From NCBI GenBank assembly GCA_002964805.2, contig PUDQ02000020.1, forward strand, positions 930,001 to 994,000: a stretch of 64,000 nucleotides of DNA. Reading direction: 5' to 3'. This DNA is from Trametes villosa. Lineage: Eukaryota; Basidiomycota; Agaricomycetes; Polyporales; Polyporaceae. The position numbers were made by a program, and so were the translations under genes. How positions within the stretch are numbered: position 1 is the first letter of the stretch; every line of letters starts with the position of its first letter. This document shows, one piece after another, positions 1-17,516 of this stretch. Below the pieces are notes generated by a model, which saw nothing but the letters and a program-made list of their open reading frames with translations, ran no database searches and was not told where the DNA came from.

Positions 1-5730
<5,730 letters not shown>

Positions 5731-6486
5731 CTTCGGGGCGTCCTCCCAAGGCGTTCTCAGGGCCGCACAGGGAGACCGGCGGGCTGTCGGGTCGCGCAAT
5801 GAAGACGCCACCGGGCGAGGACGAGACTGGGGACGGACGAGCGGTGGGGAGGCGTGGTTCGCCCACGCGGTGTATATATATTGGTCCCTTACGGATGAGC
5901 GCAGGGGATTCGATAACAAAAACTGGCGGAGTGGGGGCGCGGCAGAGGTTACGGCAATGGCTGCAGCCTCTCCCAGTCCCCGTCCCGGTCCAGCTTACGC
6001 TAAACTTAGCTCCCACCCCCGTCCTCGGACGTCCCTCCGCGCGCGTCTAATCGACGCACTCGGCTCCGCGGCCCGCCCGCTGTCTGCGCCCGTCTGCGCT
6101 ATCAGCCCCGTCGCCGTCTGCTCGCCGTCCGCAACGACGAGCTCGCAGGCAATAGAGCGCATACGGGGCGGTGCACTGCGAGCGAATTGATCAGTCAGCG
6201 AGAGGCACAAGGCGCGGCAGACTGAGCTCACCACCGTACAAAGTCTGGAGAGCGTCCGCGGCGCCACATCAATCCACCTCCGCCTCTCATCTCATCTCGG
6301 GCCCGACCCCATCCCTCGACGCTTCGAATACCATTCGCACACTGCGCTGCGCTCCCTGATCACGGCCGACGCCCGACTTACGCGTGAGCATCCTGCGTGG
6401 CTGCGCACCTCTCGCTGATCGGCGATTCGGGGCTAACGACCCTCAGTGAATCGACGCAGACCGCCAGACATCCATCACCGCGCACG
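5731..6486. other. Divergent promoter region, ABC transporter / C2 protein
   Basis: This 756-bp spacer lies between head-to-head genes. It holds the CCAAT-TATA pair that faces the transporter and a pyrimidine-rich stretch before the C2 gene. The open frames in it have no recognisable protein content. Confidence 0.6.
5873..5884 (-). promoter_or_regulatory. CCAAT + TATA box of the ABC transporter
   Basis: On the minus strand CCAAT (5884-5880) runs directly into TATATATA (5880-5873), about 145 bp before the ABC transporter ATG. It is a plausible core promoter; the CCAAT role is inferred. Confidence 0.5.
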
Positions 6487-8200
6487 ATGAGCGACTCGGA
6501 GATCGGCACGCTCGTCGTCGTCGTCCTCAAGGCACGCAACCTGCGCGACAAGCACACGTTCTACAAGCAGGACGCGTACACGCAGGTCCAGCTGCACAAG
6601 GACACGAAGAAGACGCAGATCGACGTCAAGGGCGGGCAGCACCCCGTTTGGGACGAGGAGCTCCGCTTCTCGGTCGTCAAGCGCGCGGCGGACGAGACCC
6701 GCAAGCTCGAGGTCTCCTGCTGGTCCAAGGAGCCCCGCGCGGACGAGTGTGTCGGCCGAGGGACGGTGGACATCAGCGAGACGCTCAAGACGGGCGAATT
6801 CGATGGTGCGTCCCGCTTCGCATTTCGGGTTTGTGTGCCGCGCCGCTCACGGCTCGGGGTCAGACTGGGTGCCGCTGAAGATGGAGGACGGCGCGTACCG
6901 CGGGGAGCTCTACCTCGAGATGACATACTACGCGAAGACGCCGCCGCTGCAGCGCCGCGCATCAAAGTGGAAGCCCACGGAGAGGCTCACCCGGCCGACG
7001 TCCGCGTACGCATACCCGGACATGCCCCCGGTCCCCGCCAAGGTACCCGCGGCGGCGCAGCAGCATGCGCTCGCGGTCCCGCCCACTGTGGCGGAGGCGG
7101 CCGAGCTGGACGACGAGCTGCCCCTGCCCGGCTATCCGCAGGGCGCGCCTGCACCTGCGCCTGCGTCCCTTATCCCCGGCGGCGGGCGCGCTGCCGCGGA
7201 TGCGCACCGTACGCCCGTACATAAGCACGATACGCTACCTCCGCTCCCGGACGAAGCGGCAGCGGCACCAGCAGCGGTGCCTGCCAGTCTACTTCCCGGA
7301 GGTAGGCATCGCGTCAACTCTCACACCAGCCCAAAGGCAGCGCACGGGTTGCTCCCGCCCGAACACTCTATCCACGCGCACGCCCCAGTCCCGCATAGAG
7401 ACCCATCTCCGCCCGCCCAGGCACCGTTCGAGTCGGTCCCGCCGTACTTGATTCCTGGCGGCAGCCACACACCCATCCCCGAGCCGCATATCCCTCCGGC
7501 TCAGACATACTTGCCCCCCGCCCAGAGCTACCCCCCTCCCGCGCAGACATACGGCTATCCGAACCAGCCATACCCGCCCCCTCAGCAGTCGTACGCGCCT
7601 CCTCAGCAACCATACCCGCCGGCCCAGTCATATGGGCCTCCTGCGGGCCCCTACGGATCCCCGCCGCATCGCTACTCCGTTCCCAACCCTCAAGGATATA
7701 TACCCCCACGCGGGCCGCCCGCTCCCCAAGGATACCCGCCGTATGGCTACCCTCCTCCCTCCCGAGAGCGGGACGACGACCTCCCGGATCCGTTCCTCCA
7801 AGCTCGCTACAAGACGCCTCTCCCGCTTCCCGACGACGGCATCCCCGCCCCGACCTCGTCTCACACTCACACCAACACTCAACCTGCGCCCCGTCGCTCG
7901 TCACCTCCCCTCCCTCCGCCTCAGCACCCGCAAACGCAAAAGCCGCCGCCGAAACAGGCAGAGCCCCCGAAGACGCACGCGCGTGGGCCGAGCCGGGAGG
8001 AGCGCGACCGGCTGCTCGCGCTCCAGATGGAGAAGGAAGAGGAGGAGCGGCAGCGGGCGCTCCGCGAGCAGGAGGAGCGCGACAACGAGCTCGCGCGCCA
8101 GCTTGACCTGGAGCTCAACCTTGAGCAGGAGCGTGCCGCTGCTGCTGGCGCAGGTACGGGTGCGAGCGCGGAGACAGGCCCCATCCCGGGGGCTTGGTGA
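6487..8200 (+). CDS. C2-domain, proline-rich protein (Inn1/Fic1-like)
   Basis: Two exons, 6487-6805 and 6864-8200, give 551 residues. The intron has GTGCGT..CAG ends, a CTCAC branch site, and joins in frame. Residues about 5-140 form an N-terminal C2 domain (begins GTLVVVVLKARNLRDKHTFY, then a TYYAKTPP strand). The middle (about 170-440) is very rich in proline with repeated PPAQ/PPQQ/YPPP units. The end (about 470-535) is a charged Glu/Arg coiled coil (EKEEEERQRALREQEERDNE). A C2 domain followed by a PxxP-rich tail is the architecture of fungal ingression proteins (Inn1/Fic1), which bind SH3 partners at the division septum. That role is inferred from architecture only; another C2 adaptor is possible. 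The ATG at 6487 directly precedes the C2 fold. Confidence 0.8.
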
Positions 8201-8883
8201 ACGGCCTTTTGGCCGCTGCGGATGTATCGAGGTTCGGTAGGATGGAACGTAATGTTCTCAGAACGAAGTGTAATATCTTTATTGTTCGCACAATGTATCA
8301 GTTCGATGGATAGCGTCCTTGTATGCGCACTTGATTGAAGCATGAGCATTTCAATGACTCCTACTATTCCATCCGATGACTAGAAGGGTACAGACAAAAT
8401 GAGAGTAAGTGAATTTGATTGGTCTCGGACGGCGGTACTGATACATTGGACAGCTTGTCACAGCAGACTATACCACGGAGACAGCAGATACGACATAAGT
8501 ACGGAAGGCGGGCGCGAAACCAGGAACGAGGGAGGGAAGCGGCCGACGTGGGCGGTGGCGGGTAACAGGAGGGAAATGAAGCATGCGCGGACGGTCCGAC
8601 ATTCTAATCCGACCGTGGCCGGCCGTGGACAGTAACAGACAGTTAACAGGAACCTAGAACATAAGTGAAGGAATTAAAGCGGGGGGAAGGTATCGAGGAG
8701 AGAGGGGCGCGGGTGGTCATAACGGTCATGAGTGTATGCATGCGGATGTGCAGATGCGGGGAGTGCGAGTGTTCGTGCGTGCGTGCGGATACTGGATGCT
8801 TGCTGACGATGATGCGAGGAGAGACGGGTGCATGGGACATAGGGCAGGACAGAAGCATAGCCACAAATCACAACTCCCAACGC
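8201..8883. other. Convergent 3' spacer
   Basis: This spacer lies between the stops of the C2 gene (plus) and the SUN gene (minus). It presumably holds both 3' UTRs. It has G-rich runs on the plus strand and no convincing gene. Confidence 0.6.
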
Positions 8884-11858
8884 CTACGCAGCCTCCTCGT
8901 CCTCGGGGTACGGCAGCGGGACCTCGCCAACAGGCTCGCCGTGGACGCGCACGCGGTAGAGGCACGTGAACTCCTTGCCCCAGTTGCTCTTCACCACCAG
9001 CACGACGATGCCGAAGTCGATCCCGAGCTCGCGGATGTCCTCGCGCACGGGGAACGTCTGGATGTAGTCCGGCGCGTGGATGTCGTACGTGAAGTTCGCG
9101 ACGCGCACGTACTCGGGGTGCTTCGGCAGCGAGCGCGGGTACGCGTCGTCCAGGAGGCTTGCGGGGATGGGTTCGCCGCGCGACTCCAGCTCTTCGCGCG
9201 CCGCAGCGCGGTTGCTCTTCCACTCGCGGTACTTGGCAATGTTGTCCTGACCTTCGACCAAGCCCCAAAGCTCCATTTGACGGGGAGCAGAGCGCATGTC
9301 CGTGGCGACTTCCTTTGCGACGTGGTCGATCGAGACGTCGCTGATGTACACCGGTGCTGCAAGCGCGACGCCGAGCTGACCCTGAGATCCGGGGAAAGGC
9401 CAGCAGTGTCCAGTGTGGATCTCGTGGTGCAGCGCCGTAACAGGCGGACGACCGACCGCAAAGCCGTTTCCGCCAGTGAGAAGACCGGTAATCTGGCTGA
9501 TGAAACCGTGAGGGCGGATCTCCGCGGTGTCGCTGGTCAGGGAGGGGATGATGTGCGCGCCGGCTGAGTGCAGCGCGTAGTCCACGCGCGCGAGGAAGTC
9601 CTTCGAGTTCCGCAGAACGGCGGCGTCGACGAGCTGGTTGATCAGGGAGGTGACGTCCTGGCCGTCCGAGGACTTGATCGTGACACCGGTGGTCTTGCCC
9701 GTGGCGAGCTTGTTCCACCACTGCGCAACGTTGCCTGCGACCGCGCCGCTCTTCGCTGCGCTCTTGCCGACTTCCAATGCCTCCTTGACACCACCCTCGA
9801 CGGTCCCCACACGCTCCTCGAGGGCCTTGAGCTTCGCCCGGGCCTCCGCGTCGCTGCCCACATTGGGGCGGCGCGCGTCCGCCTCGCGCTGTGCTTCAAT
9901 CTGCTTGTATAGCTGGGAGATCTCTTTCTTGACCGCATTGAGACCTTCGCTCGTGCTTGCCCGGAACTTGGCCTCCGAGTCCTGCGACCGAATGCTCTCC
10001 TTCTGGACCCGCGACTCGAGCGTGCCAACCCGTCCCACCAGGTCCGCGTGGTTCTTCGTGTCGCCTTCGATGTACGCTAGTGACCGTTCGACGTCGGATG
10101 ATACGCCGGCAAGGACGCGTTCGAGGTTCTGGAGACGCGCGGATATGGCGCTGAGGTCTCCAGCGGGGATGTCCGGCGGTACGTAGGGAGTGTGGGGAGA
10201 CCGGAGAGTAGGTAGAGAACCCAGATCTAGCATGCCGCTGTTCAGAACGTACCATGCGCCCCACAGTGTCAGGCCAACTACAGCAGTCCTGACAAGCGGT
10301 GCGTAGTTGAAGTCGGAGATGGTCTTGACTATCCAGGCCAAGCTGCCCAAGATTGTGCGGACCACCCAAAGGAAGACGCTGAGAAGTCCGTGCACACAGC
10401 GCCCTAGTGCTGCACCCACAGAGAATGACGCCTTCGGACCTCGATGAGCCACGCCGTCAAAGAATGGAGGTTCTTCCTCCGCTTCCTCTATTGGCCCTAG
10501 CTGGCCCTCGATATCCATCGAGGTCTCGAAGCCGCCACTCGAGTCATATTGTGGAGGTAGGGAAGATTGGCGAGCCATGGGCGGGACTGATCCTCGCGCT
10601 ATTGAAGGAGCGCGCTGCACAGGTGTCATGCTTCGTCGCGATCGCTACGGGAACGTGAGCCAGGATCTTCGGACCGGTTTGTAACACATACCTGCTCGCT
10701 GATCTGATCCTCTTCCTCCTCTGAGCTCTCGCCTTCCTCGCCCTCTTCTCCAGGCGCGCCGTTTGACTTAGTCCCCCTCTTCTTCTTTCGCCGCTTGTCA
10801 TAGCCCGCGACGGGGAGCGAAGTGAGCGGCCCACCCGCGGGCCCGGTCTTCTTCGTCTTCTTCCGTCGCGTTCGCTTGCCGTCCTCGTCCTCGAAGTCCT
10901 CGTCAGACTCCTCCAAGTCAGACATCGAAGGGCGGTAGGCCTTGTTATCGGTGGATATGCGGTTCTTCTTATGCGCGGCGACCGTTCGTCGGGAGGGTGG
11001 CTTCTGGGATGTGGCTTGGAACTCGCGCTCCTCCGCCGAGTAGTCGTAGCTCGAGATGTCGCGCGTGCTCTCGTTCCCATTCTGCATCGAGTCGCCCTCC
11101 GGCTCCGTCGAACGCTGCCGCAGGAAGATAGACATACGCTTCACCATGTCGAGGCCCTGCTCGAGGGGTGTCTTTCCGCGCCCGTTCTCGCGCGGTTCCT
11201 CCTCTCCCTCCGAGTCCGGTACGTGACGGATCGACGATGATTTGGAGATTGGCCTCGCGACCCGCGCATTGGCCTGTGACCGGCTGGGAGGAGCGGCGAG
11301 CCGCCTATTGACGGTCGACTGGGTCTCCTTTTCGTACTCGACAGAAGTACTACGGGGCACCATGGGCTTCCGGATGCCGGACGCCCAGGCTTCGTTCGGG
11401 TTCATGCTCGAGTCGGCGCTGGAGTCGAGGGGGTTCGAGGCTGCCTGGTAGAACGCGCTGGCGATGTTAACAGACGTGTCCTTGACACTCCACTTCTCCG
11501 GATGAGGACTGGGACCCACGGGGCGAGAGGATGAGCCTTGGGCGGTCTGCTGGTTCTGCTCGCGCTGCTTCAGGCGTGCGAAGCGGACGAGGGCGGGCTC
11601 TTCCGCGTCGTCGTCCTGTGCGGGGAGGGGGGCGCGGTCAGGCTTGGGTGGGGAGCGCGAGCCGACTGTGGGGGCGCTGATAGCGTGTCAGGACGCGATT
11701 TACACGAGCCACCAGATATGAGCGTACCCGTAGGCGTAGGATGTGGGTATCGCGCGGCGTGGGGGCGAGTTCGGGGCGCGGTTGGGGTTGTTCTTGTTGA
11801 GAAAGGTGTGGTGATCGAGACGTCTGCCTTGACCTAAGGGCGTGCTCGAGAAGGACAT
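8884..11858 (-). CDS. SUN-domain nuclear envelope protein (Sad1/UNC-84 family)
   Basis: Inner nuclear membrane half of a LINC bridge; SUN proteins hold KASH partners in the perinuclear space and link chromatin or the spindle pole body to the cytoskeleton. Exons 11858-11728, 11676-10692 and 10614-8884 give 948 residues; both introns have GT..AG ends and keep phase. The N-terminal ~370 residues are disordered, with acidic Ser/Glu blocks and basic KKKR stretches (nucleoplasmic type). Hydrophobic segments lie at about 440-471 and 479-497, followed by a coiled coil (about 515-640). The C-terminal SUN domain (about 700-925) shows CWPFPGSQGQLGVAL and ANFTYDIHAPDYIQTFPV. The reading frame seems to begin at 11519, but that codon is GTG. 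An upstream exon beginning MSFSSTPLGQG at 11858 supplies a proper ATG. Confidence 0.9.
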
Positions 11859-12421
11859 GTACTCCGCGTTTTCGAGACGGCGCGTGGACGTGAAGGTTTA
11901 ATTTTCGAGCGAGGCAGATGGGGGGAGATGGGAGGAGATGGGGGTGTGCATGTAGTCGGTGCGCAAGTCGCGTGTTGTGGTTGTGGACGACCAGCGCGGC
12001 AGGCGCGACCATGCGGGCCACATCCGGCGCTTGGCCTTGTTTGGCTTTGCCTCCCTATTTGGGCACTATGGACCTTGTCGTTGACGACCGCCGGCCCGCG
12101 CGCTCGCACAAAGAGCCTCCAGCTTGGACCCAGCTCGCAGACCGTGGCACGGCCGAGCAGCTCTGCGCATTGTCCATCTTCTCGTCTGGTGCAAAGCGAG
12201 CAACGGAATAGATTATTCGGCGCATGTACCTGTATAGTCTGTCCAGCACATGTCCGTACGTCAGCGGCAGTGAGTGTACGCCTCTGTTCGTATCGTATCG
12301 TACTCCATATCGTACAAATAGCAATAAATCACACGCGCACGGGTCATAGAACACAGATGCAGGATAGCGATGTGCGTAGCAAAGAGTGGCGTCGCTACGG
12401 AATATGGGGCAGGCGAGGGCG
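11859..12421. other. Spacer upstream of SUN gene
   Basis: It lies between the SUN start and the stop of the Sir2 gene, both on the minus strand. It holds the SUN promoter and Sir2 3' sequence. No gene or clear motif was seen. Confidence 0.5.
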
Positions 12422-15400
12422 TCATCGCACACGCCCGCGGTGGCGAGTCGACGCAGTCCGCACGTACGACGTCGGCAAGCGGCTCTCCGAGCACGGCGCG
12501 TCGGACTCCTCGTCGCTGAACCCGAGAATGTCAATGTCGCCGTCCTCCAGCGCGGACGACCGGAACCCGTATGAAGGAGCCTGCTTCAAACCTGGCTTCC
12601 GGCCGAGCCAACTGCCGGTTAGGTTACCGGTCCCACTTCCCCCGCGCTTCCTGCGTGCGGGGGAGGGCGTCGGGGGCGGGGACATGTCCTTGCGGCGGGG
12701 AGGGACGTCGATGTAGAATGGGGCGGGATCTTCCCGGTATGGCGAAGGGGGGACAGAGGAAAGCGGGGAGGAGAGCTGCGTGGCGCCGCTGATAGTGCGA
12801 GACATCTTGGGAGGAGAGGACCTGGACGAAGCGGGAGAGGATAACGGTGAGGATATTTGCGACAACGTGCTGCTCATGCGGGACATGTTGTACGGCGAGT
12901 GCTGTGATCGTGGAGGGGTCGACAAAGGTGAGGACGTTTGATAGACTGCGCTCGGAACAGCTGACGACAGGGGAGGTGAAGCGCATTCCACCGAAGCGGG
13001 AGGGGAAGACAGTGGGGAAGATGGCGGTTCAGGGTCTATGGGTGGACGCGGAGGTCTTGGAGCAGGTCTCTCGATCACGACTCCAGACATGAACTGAGAT
13101 CGCGGCGGAAGCTTGATAGTAAGCCGCTTCGGATCGTCCTGGGACGATGGAGGGGTAGGCAAACTGCTGTCCCGCCCTTTCCGAGGCTTAGTTTCCTTGG
13201 CCTTGGTAGTCTTCGCTTTCTTCGCCGGCGAGACGGGCGACAGCGGCGGCGCGACCGTTTTCCGCTTCTTCGCAGACGGCGCGTGCCCGCTGTTCTCCGA
13301 ATGGGCCAGCTCCTTCCGCTTCTTGCCCTTCTTCACCGGGGCGCGCTCACGAGCCGCCTCCTCCTCCCGCTCCTCCGCCTGCCTCGCCATCTCCGCCGCC
13401 GCCGCCGCCTCCTCCCGCCTCCGTCTCCGCTCCAGCGCGGCCTCCTTCGCCTGCTCCTCCCGCTCCAGCTCCTCGTGCACCATCCGCGCAAAGCTCTGCG
13501 CGTCCCCGCGTATCCACACGTCGAAAACGCCCTCCCACTCCCGGGTCGGGACGGGGAAGTCGAGATTCAAGTAAACGGTCCGCACGGGGGGCTCCTCGTC
13601 CTCGGCGGGCGAGCGGCGCGGCGACGGCGTGGGAGTCGCGAGCCCGTGGGAGGACGGCGCCGCATCCTCGGGCGGCGCATTCAGCGCCGCGTATCGCGAG
13701 CGCACGGCCTTGGAGAACTCGCGCACGATGCGCTTCGTCCCGGGCACGCGCAGGCTCGTGCCCACGACGAGCAGGAGGTCCGCGCCGGCCCGGCCCTTCC
13801 CCTTGGAGCTTCCGATCAGGTCCTTCCGCACGACGTTCCCCACCTCCTCACCGTCCTTGTGGTCTTCGTTGTATAGCACGACGCTTGGCCGCAGTCGTCC
13901 GACGCCGCGGGACCGCTTGCCCACTAGCTGCCGCGTCTCCTCGAGGGCTGTGCATTGTGGACATGGTGGGGGAGTGCCGGACGTTAGGGAGCCGATGTAG
14001 TCGCGCAGAGGATACGAGTGTCTGCACGTCTGACAGTGCATCATCTGGAGAGTGCCGTGTAGGGGAATGCACCGGGGAGTTTCGGCGGGCGGGGAAGGTA
14101 ACCGGGCAACGACCGGCTCTTCAGGAGGGTCGACCGGAGCGGCATTTGTCTTGCCTTTGGAGGAGCGGGGCTTGTACCGCTTACCGTCTAGCTCAGGAAC
14201 TCCGAACGATAGGCCCGATTTCTCTTCTAATGCGTCGATGTTCTGCGTATACACCCGGAGGAGCCGCCTGCGCTCGTCGAGGACCCGTAGGAATCGATGG
14301 AATGGAGTGGGTTCTGCAGCTTCCGACATCTGGGATAGTTGGGCAATCATTTGACAGAAGAGCGATGTCGTATCCTCCGACTGCAAAATCAAATGAGGTG
14401 AGCGACTCTTCGCGACGGTGAGCCGGGAGCAAATGGCGCAGGCCTTTCAACGAAGCATCGAGATTCGAAGCGTGTGACGACCAAGACAGTGAGAGTGACT
14501 CCCACTGAGACAAACGACACCCACTCAGAACAATGCTACCGGCCAGCTCCGAGCGCCACTGGGCCCTTGGCCACCCAGCTGACATCCTACATACGCACCA
14601 CGCACGCAAGTGTATGCGTCTCCTGCGGAGATCAGCTCGAGTAGAACTCTGTTGTGCTAGTCGCCGTGGTTGGCTTATAGCAAGCTCATGATCATCCGCA
14701 GATTGGCTAGAAGAGCTCGCCGACCGGGGTAACCACACACTCCGGCAGCCACTGTGCCGCCTGAGTGTGTGGCTGCTACGAGTCAGAAGCGACAGTGACC
14801 GGAATACCACGACAGCGGCTCGCACGGTTGAATGTAACCGTTAACGCGCAGATTGGCAGCGCCGTATGCAACTGTGGCCTGTACGCGCATAGCAGCGACT
14901 CCCACTAAGACCACGTAGTCTGGTTGAGAGTAGGAGCTTGGTCCCGAGTCCCACTCCCACCCATCTGGTATATACTTGTTCGAAGCGGCGGGGAGCTGAA
15001 CGCAAGCACGAGAGAGGCGGTGCGCATGCGCATGTTTGTGGCCCATGTCCCAACTGGGCACCCCACTAGCAAGCATGAAAGCCCGCCATGGCTTCCCGGG
15101 AGCGGTTCTGTGCCCGTGGTTGAACAAAGCGCGAGTTTCACGGGGCTCGTGCCCTGTTCGTCGTGACGCCGCATACGTTACCCAGCGGTACATCTCGTCG
15201 GCCTAGAGCAGCACTTTTTGGGATGTCTTGCCTTCGCGAGGGCAGCAATTCGTCCCTGCTAGCTTGAGTACCACGTCTGACGGACATTGGGGACAGTGTG
15301 GTGGATATATGCGCATCACCGTCGTCAAGAAGCCCCGCCTGGACGTCGCTACCTTGAGTGCCACGTCTAGCAGACATCGGGGGCAGTGTGGTGGATATAT

Positions 15401-15820
15401 GCGCAACACCGTCGTGAAGAAGCTCCGCCTGGACGTCATTACGTCCCCGACAACCAGCCTGGCCGCGAGAATTTGCCAAACTTGGAACTTACGTTGAAAA
15501 CCGATGCGTCGAACAGGTCCTTGCCCGAGCTCAAGGTGGGATGGTCTTTCTTGAGCGACTGGAACAGCCCCTCAGAGGACCTGAAATCTGGGATCCCAGC
15601 CTGGACAGAGATTCCCGCACCTGCAGCACCGAGCCGTATCAGCGCCGCGACGACTAGAGACTATAGATCAACACATACCGCACACGACTGCGATGCGGCG
15701 CGCCTTGAGGATGGTCTTGATGACCCGCTTCATGTGGCCGGCGGGGTCGGCGGTCGGGACGAGAAACGATGGCGACGGTGGGAGCGGGGCGGCCGCGTCC
15801 AGCGGGAGGAACGCCGTCAT
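12422..15820 (-). CDS. Sir2-family NAD-dependent protein deacetylase (Hst3/Hst4-like)
   Basis: Removes acetyl groups from lysines using NAD, probably on histones. Exons 15820-15679, 15620-15493 and 14380-12422 give 742 residues in frame. The first splice completes CGAGIS; next come AGIPDFRSSEGLF (NAD loop) and VYTQNIDALEEKSG. The catalytic His is H198 in IPLHGTLQ. Zinc cysteines are C206/C209 and C230/C233, and VVGTSLRVPGTKRIVREF follows. The C-terminal half (about 390-742) is a low-complexity tail: a Glu/Arg coiled coil, basic KKGKKRK stretches, then Ser/Pro repeats of the SSPLSS/SSPPS type. Fungal Hst3/Hst4 enzymes share an extended tail, so that subclass is preferred but not proven. The second intron (15492-14381) is 1,112 bp, far longer than neighbouring introns. 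The start at 15820 is the first ATG of the exon. Confidence 0.88.
14381..15492 (-). other. 1,112-bp intron of the Sir2 gene
   Basis: The donor GTAAGTTCC follows the DASVFN codons and the acceptor TTTTGCAG precedes SEDTTSLFCQ. The protein is continuous across it, so no exon is missing. It contains a 90-bp tandem duplication (15258-15437) and otherwise unrecognised sequence. Confidence 0.75.
15258..15437. repeat. 90-bp tandem duplication inside the Sir2 intron
   Basis: Two adjacent copies, 15258-15347 and 15348-15437, align end to end with about ten mismatches by eye. Both contain the shared core GTGTGGTGGATATATGCGCA. Confidence 0.85.
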
Positions 15821-17047
15821 CGCGGGACGGCGGCTGGATGGCGAGCGGGACGGGCGCGGGGGCGAGCGGGGCTGCGCAGGACAGGAGGTGGGCGGAGGAA
15901 GAGAGAGGCGTCGAGTGCGCCCGTTCGCATTCCTCCCACTTGACGCGGTGGCGCGCCGTCCGGGTCGGGGCGCCTGCTCCGTCTGCAGCGGTTATCACCG
16001 TCTGTAACACCGCCTTATCGCGGCTTGTTATGCGGCCTTCAACTCTCCTTACAACACTTACTTATGTGTCAGTTTCGACCCTTACATCGGCGCCGCCCCC
16101 CTGCATCTACGCGCGCACTCACACAGACTCATGCTCATGACACGACGCTAACGTGCACTATCCACATTGCTACTTCGTCTCCGAGTTCACCGTATAGCTT
16201 CTCTGTGCAGGACAAATCTGTCCTACTTGGTCCTAATGAACAGCCGGGGCGAACTGCAGTGGCACTATTACCGTTCAAAAGTCATCGGGGTTTCTAACGA
16301 ACAGTTGAAAAGGCCCAGCCCCGAAGGCCATTTTCTAACCAGAGCTAATAACAGTTGTTAACCCCGCGATTAGAAACGCTCAAATCTGGTAAGAAACGCT
16401 TTGTAACCGGTGTTATCAACCGAGGGCCCGTGCCGCACTGCTATCCAGAACGACGATGTCGTCGCCGCCGCTGATACAGTAGTTCCACATCTTTTCGCTG
16501 ATCTCCCCGCCCTTCGTATCGTCAACTTCGCCCTCCTGAGTGGCCCCGTGAGCACCACACTTCCAGTTCTCGGCGTCGCCTCCGACTCGGCGAGCCGTTA
16601 GGCGCCCGCATTTATTCATACTTTCTAACAGCCCTCCAGAGCTCAACCACTTCTTAACAGTTATTAACGTGCTATTAACACGGTTAATAAAGAGCTGTTA
16701 GAAAGCAGGCATTTTGGGGCGGTACCGTGGTACCCTACTCCTAAACTGCACGCGCAAGGAAGTCCTGCGTGCGGGGCCAATACTTAGTGCAGATAAAAGA
16801 CCGGTAACACAGAAGTATCTAGGCCGCAATATGCTTCACTGCTGTCGGCTTTCCGTAGATGGTTGTGGCGTCCGGAATTGTCCCGGCTGCTCACGGCGGC
16901 CTGCAGCAGTCATATCGCATCCTCGAAGTCGCTCTCGAGTTGAAGGCATGGGATCGTTACGTTCTCAAGATGCGTGCGTTACAAAGGTACAAGTACAGGC
17001 CATTACACAATCATCCTTCTGCAACTTCTCACCACGACAACAGCCCT
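15821..17047. other. Repeat-bearing spacer upstream of the Sir2 gene
   Basis: It lies between the Sir2 start and the stop of the 138-residue gene. The middle (about 16160-16710) is more AT-rich than its surroundings and carries several TTTCTAAC motifs in both orientations (16288, 16332, 16622; inverted near 16370 and 16698). No coding gene was recognised. Confidence 0.5.
16621..16705. repeat. Short inverted-repeat element (MITE-like hairpin)
   Basis: A perfect 12-bp inverted repeat, CTTTCTAACAGC (16621-16632) and GCTGTTAGAAAG (16694-16705), encloses a second palindrome with arms TTATTAAC and GTTAATAA near 16660-16690. A related, less perfect pair of arms (GTTTCTAAC / ATTAGAAAC) brackets about 16286-16378. 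This resembles a miniature transposable element or its remnant; no target-site duplication was confirmed. Confidence 0.6.
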
Positions 17048-17516
17048 TCACCGCCCGGTAGCCCGGCCAATTTCGACGTCCTGGTCGGCGTCGATAATCC
17101 CGGTCTCGTCGAGGAAACGATCCATGTCGCGCTCTTGCTTGTAGGCGTCGACCTGGACACCGCGGGTATATCCGGAGACGTCCCTCTCTTCCTCGGTGGT
17201 GCTCTGCAGAAGATCGTCGACCTCCCCTGTGAAGAACATTAGTAACATGTTGCCGGCTACTCGATTATTTGCACTTACTCCTGGGAATCTGGCCCGACCG
17301 CTCGGACTTCTCGGTCTCGTGGTCCTCCTTCTTGTAGTCGCGGTTGGTGGGCTGGTTGGCCGCGCCGCGAGCACCGACGGGATGCATGCTGGGGTCGGTG
17401 TCTTCGTCGAAGGCGGCGTTGTCGGGGCGAGCGTCCGCCTGAGGGTTGTACGTCAAATCGTCGACGTCGCGGCCTGCCGGAGGCATGTTGTAAGGGCCGC
17501 GCGATTGGTTGACCAT
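17048..17516 (-). CDS. Small hydrophilic protein of unknown function
   Basis: Two exons, 17516-17279 and 17226-17048, joined by a 52-bp GTAAGT..CACAG intron, give 138 residues. It begins MVNQSRGPYNMPPAGRDVDD and ends DADQDVEIGRATGR. It is rich in Asp/Glu/Asn/Gln, with no signal peptide, membrane segment or domain I recognise. Support for a real gene: a TATATATA box about 93 bp before the ATG, a clean intron with an ACTAA-like branch site, and strongly protein-like codon choice. Function is unknown. Confidence 0.65.

Noticed and set aside
8726..9721. 331-residue open frame over the SUN gene
   Set aside because: Wrong frame of the SUN-domain exon; the conserved sequence is in the neighbouring frame.
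15203..15439. 78-residue frame through the 90-bp repeats as a nested gene
   Set aside because: It is short, lies in an intron and has no known homologous motif; more likely a by-product of a repeat unit divisible by three.
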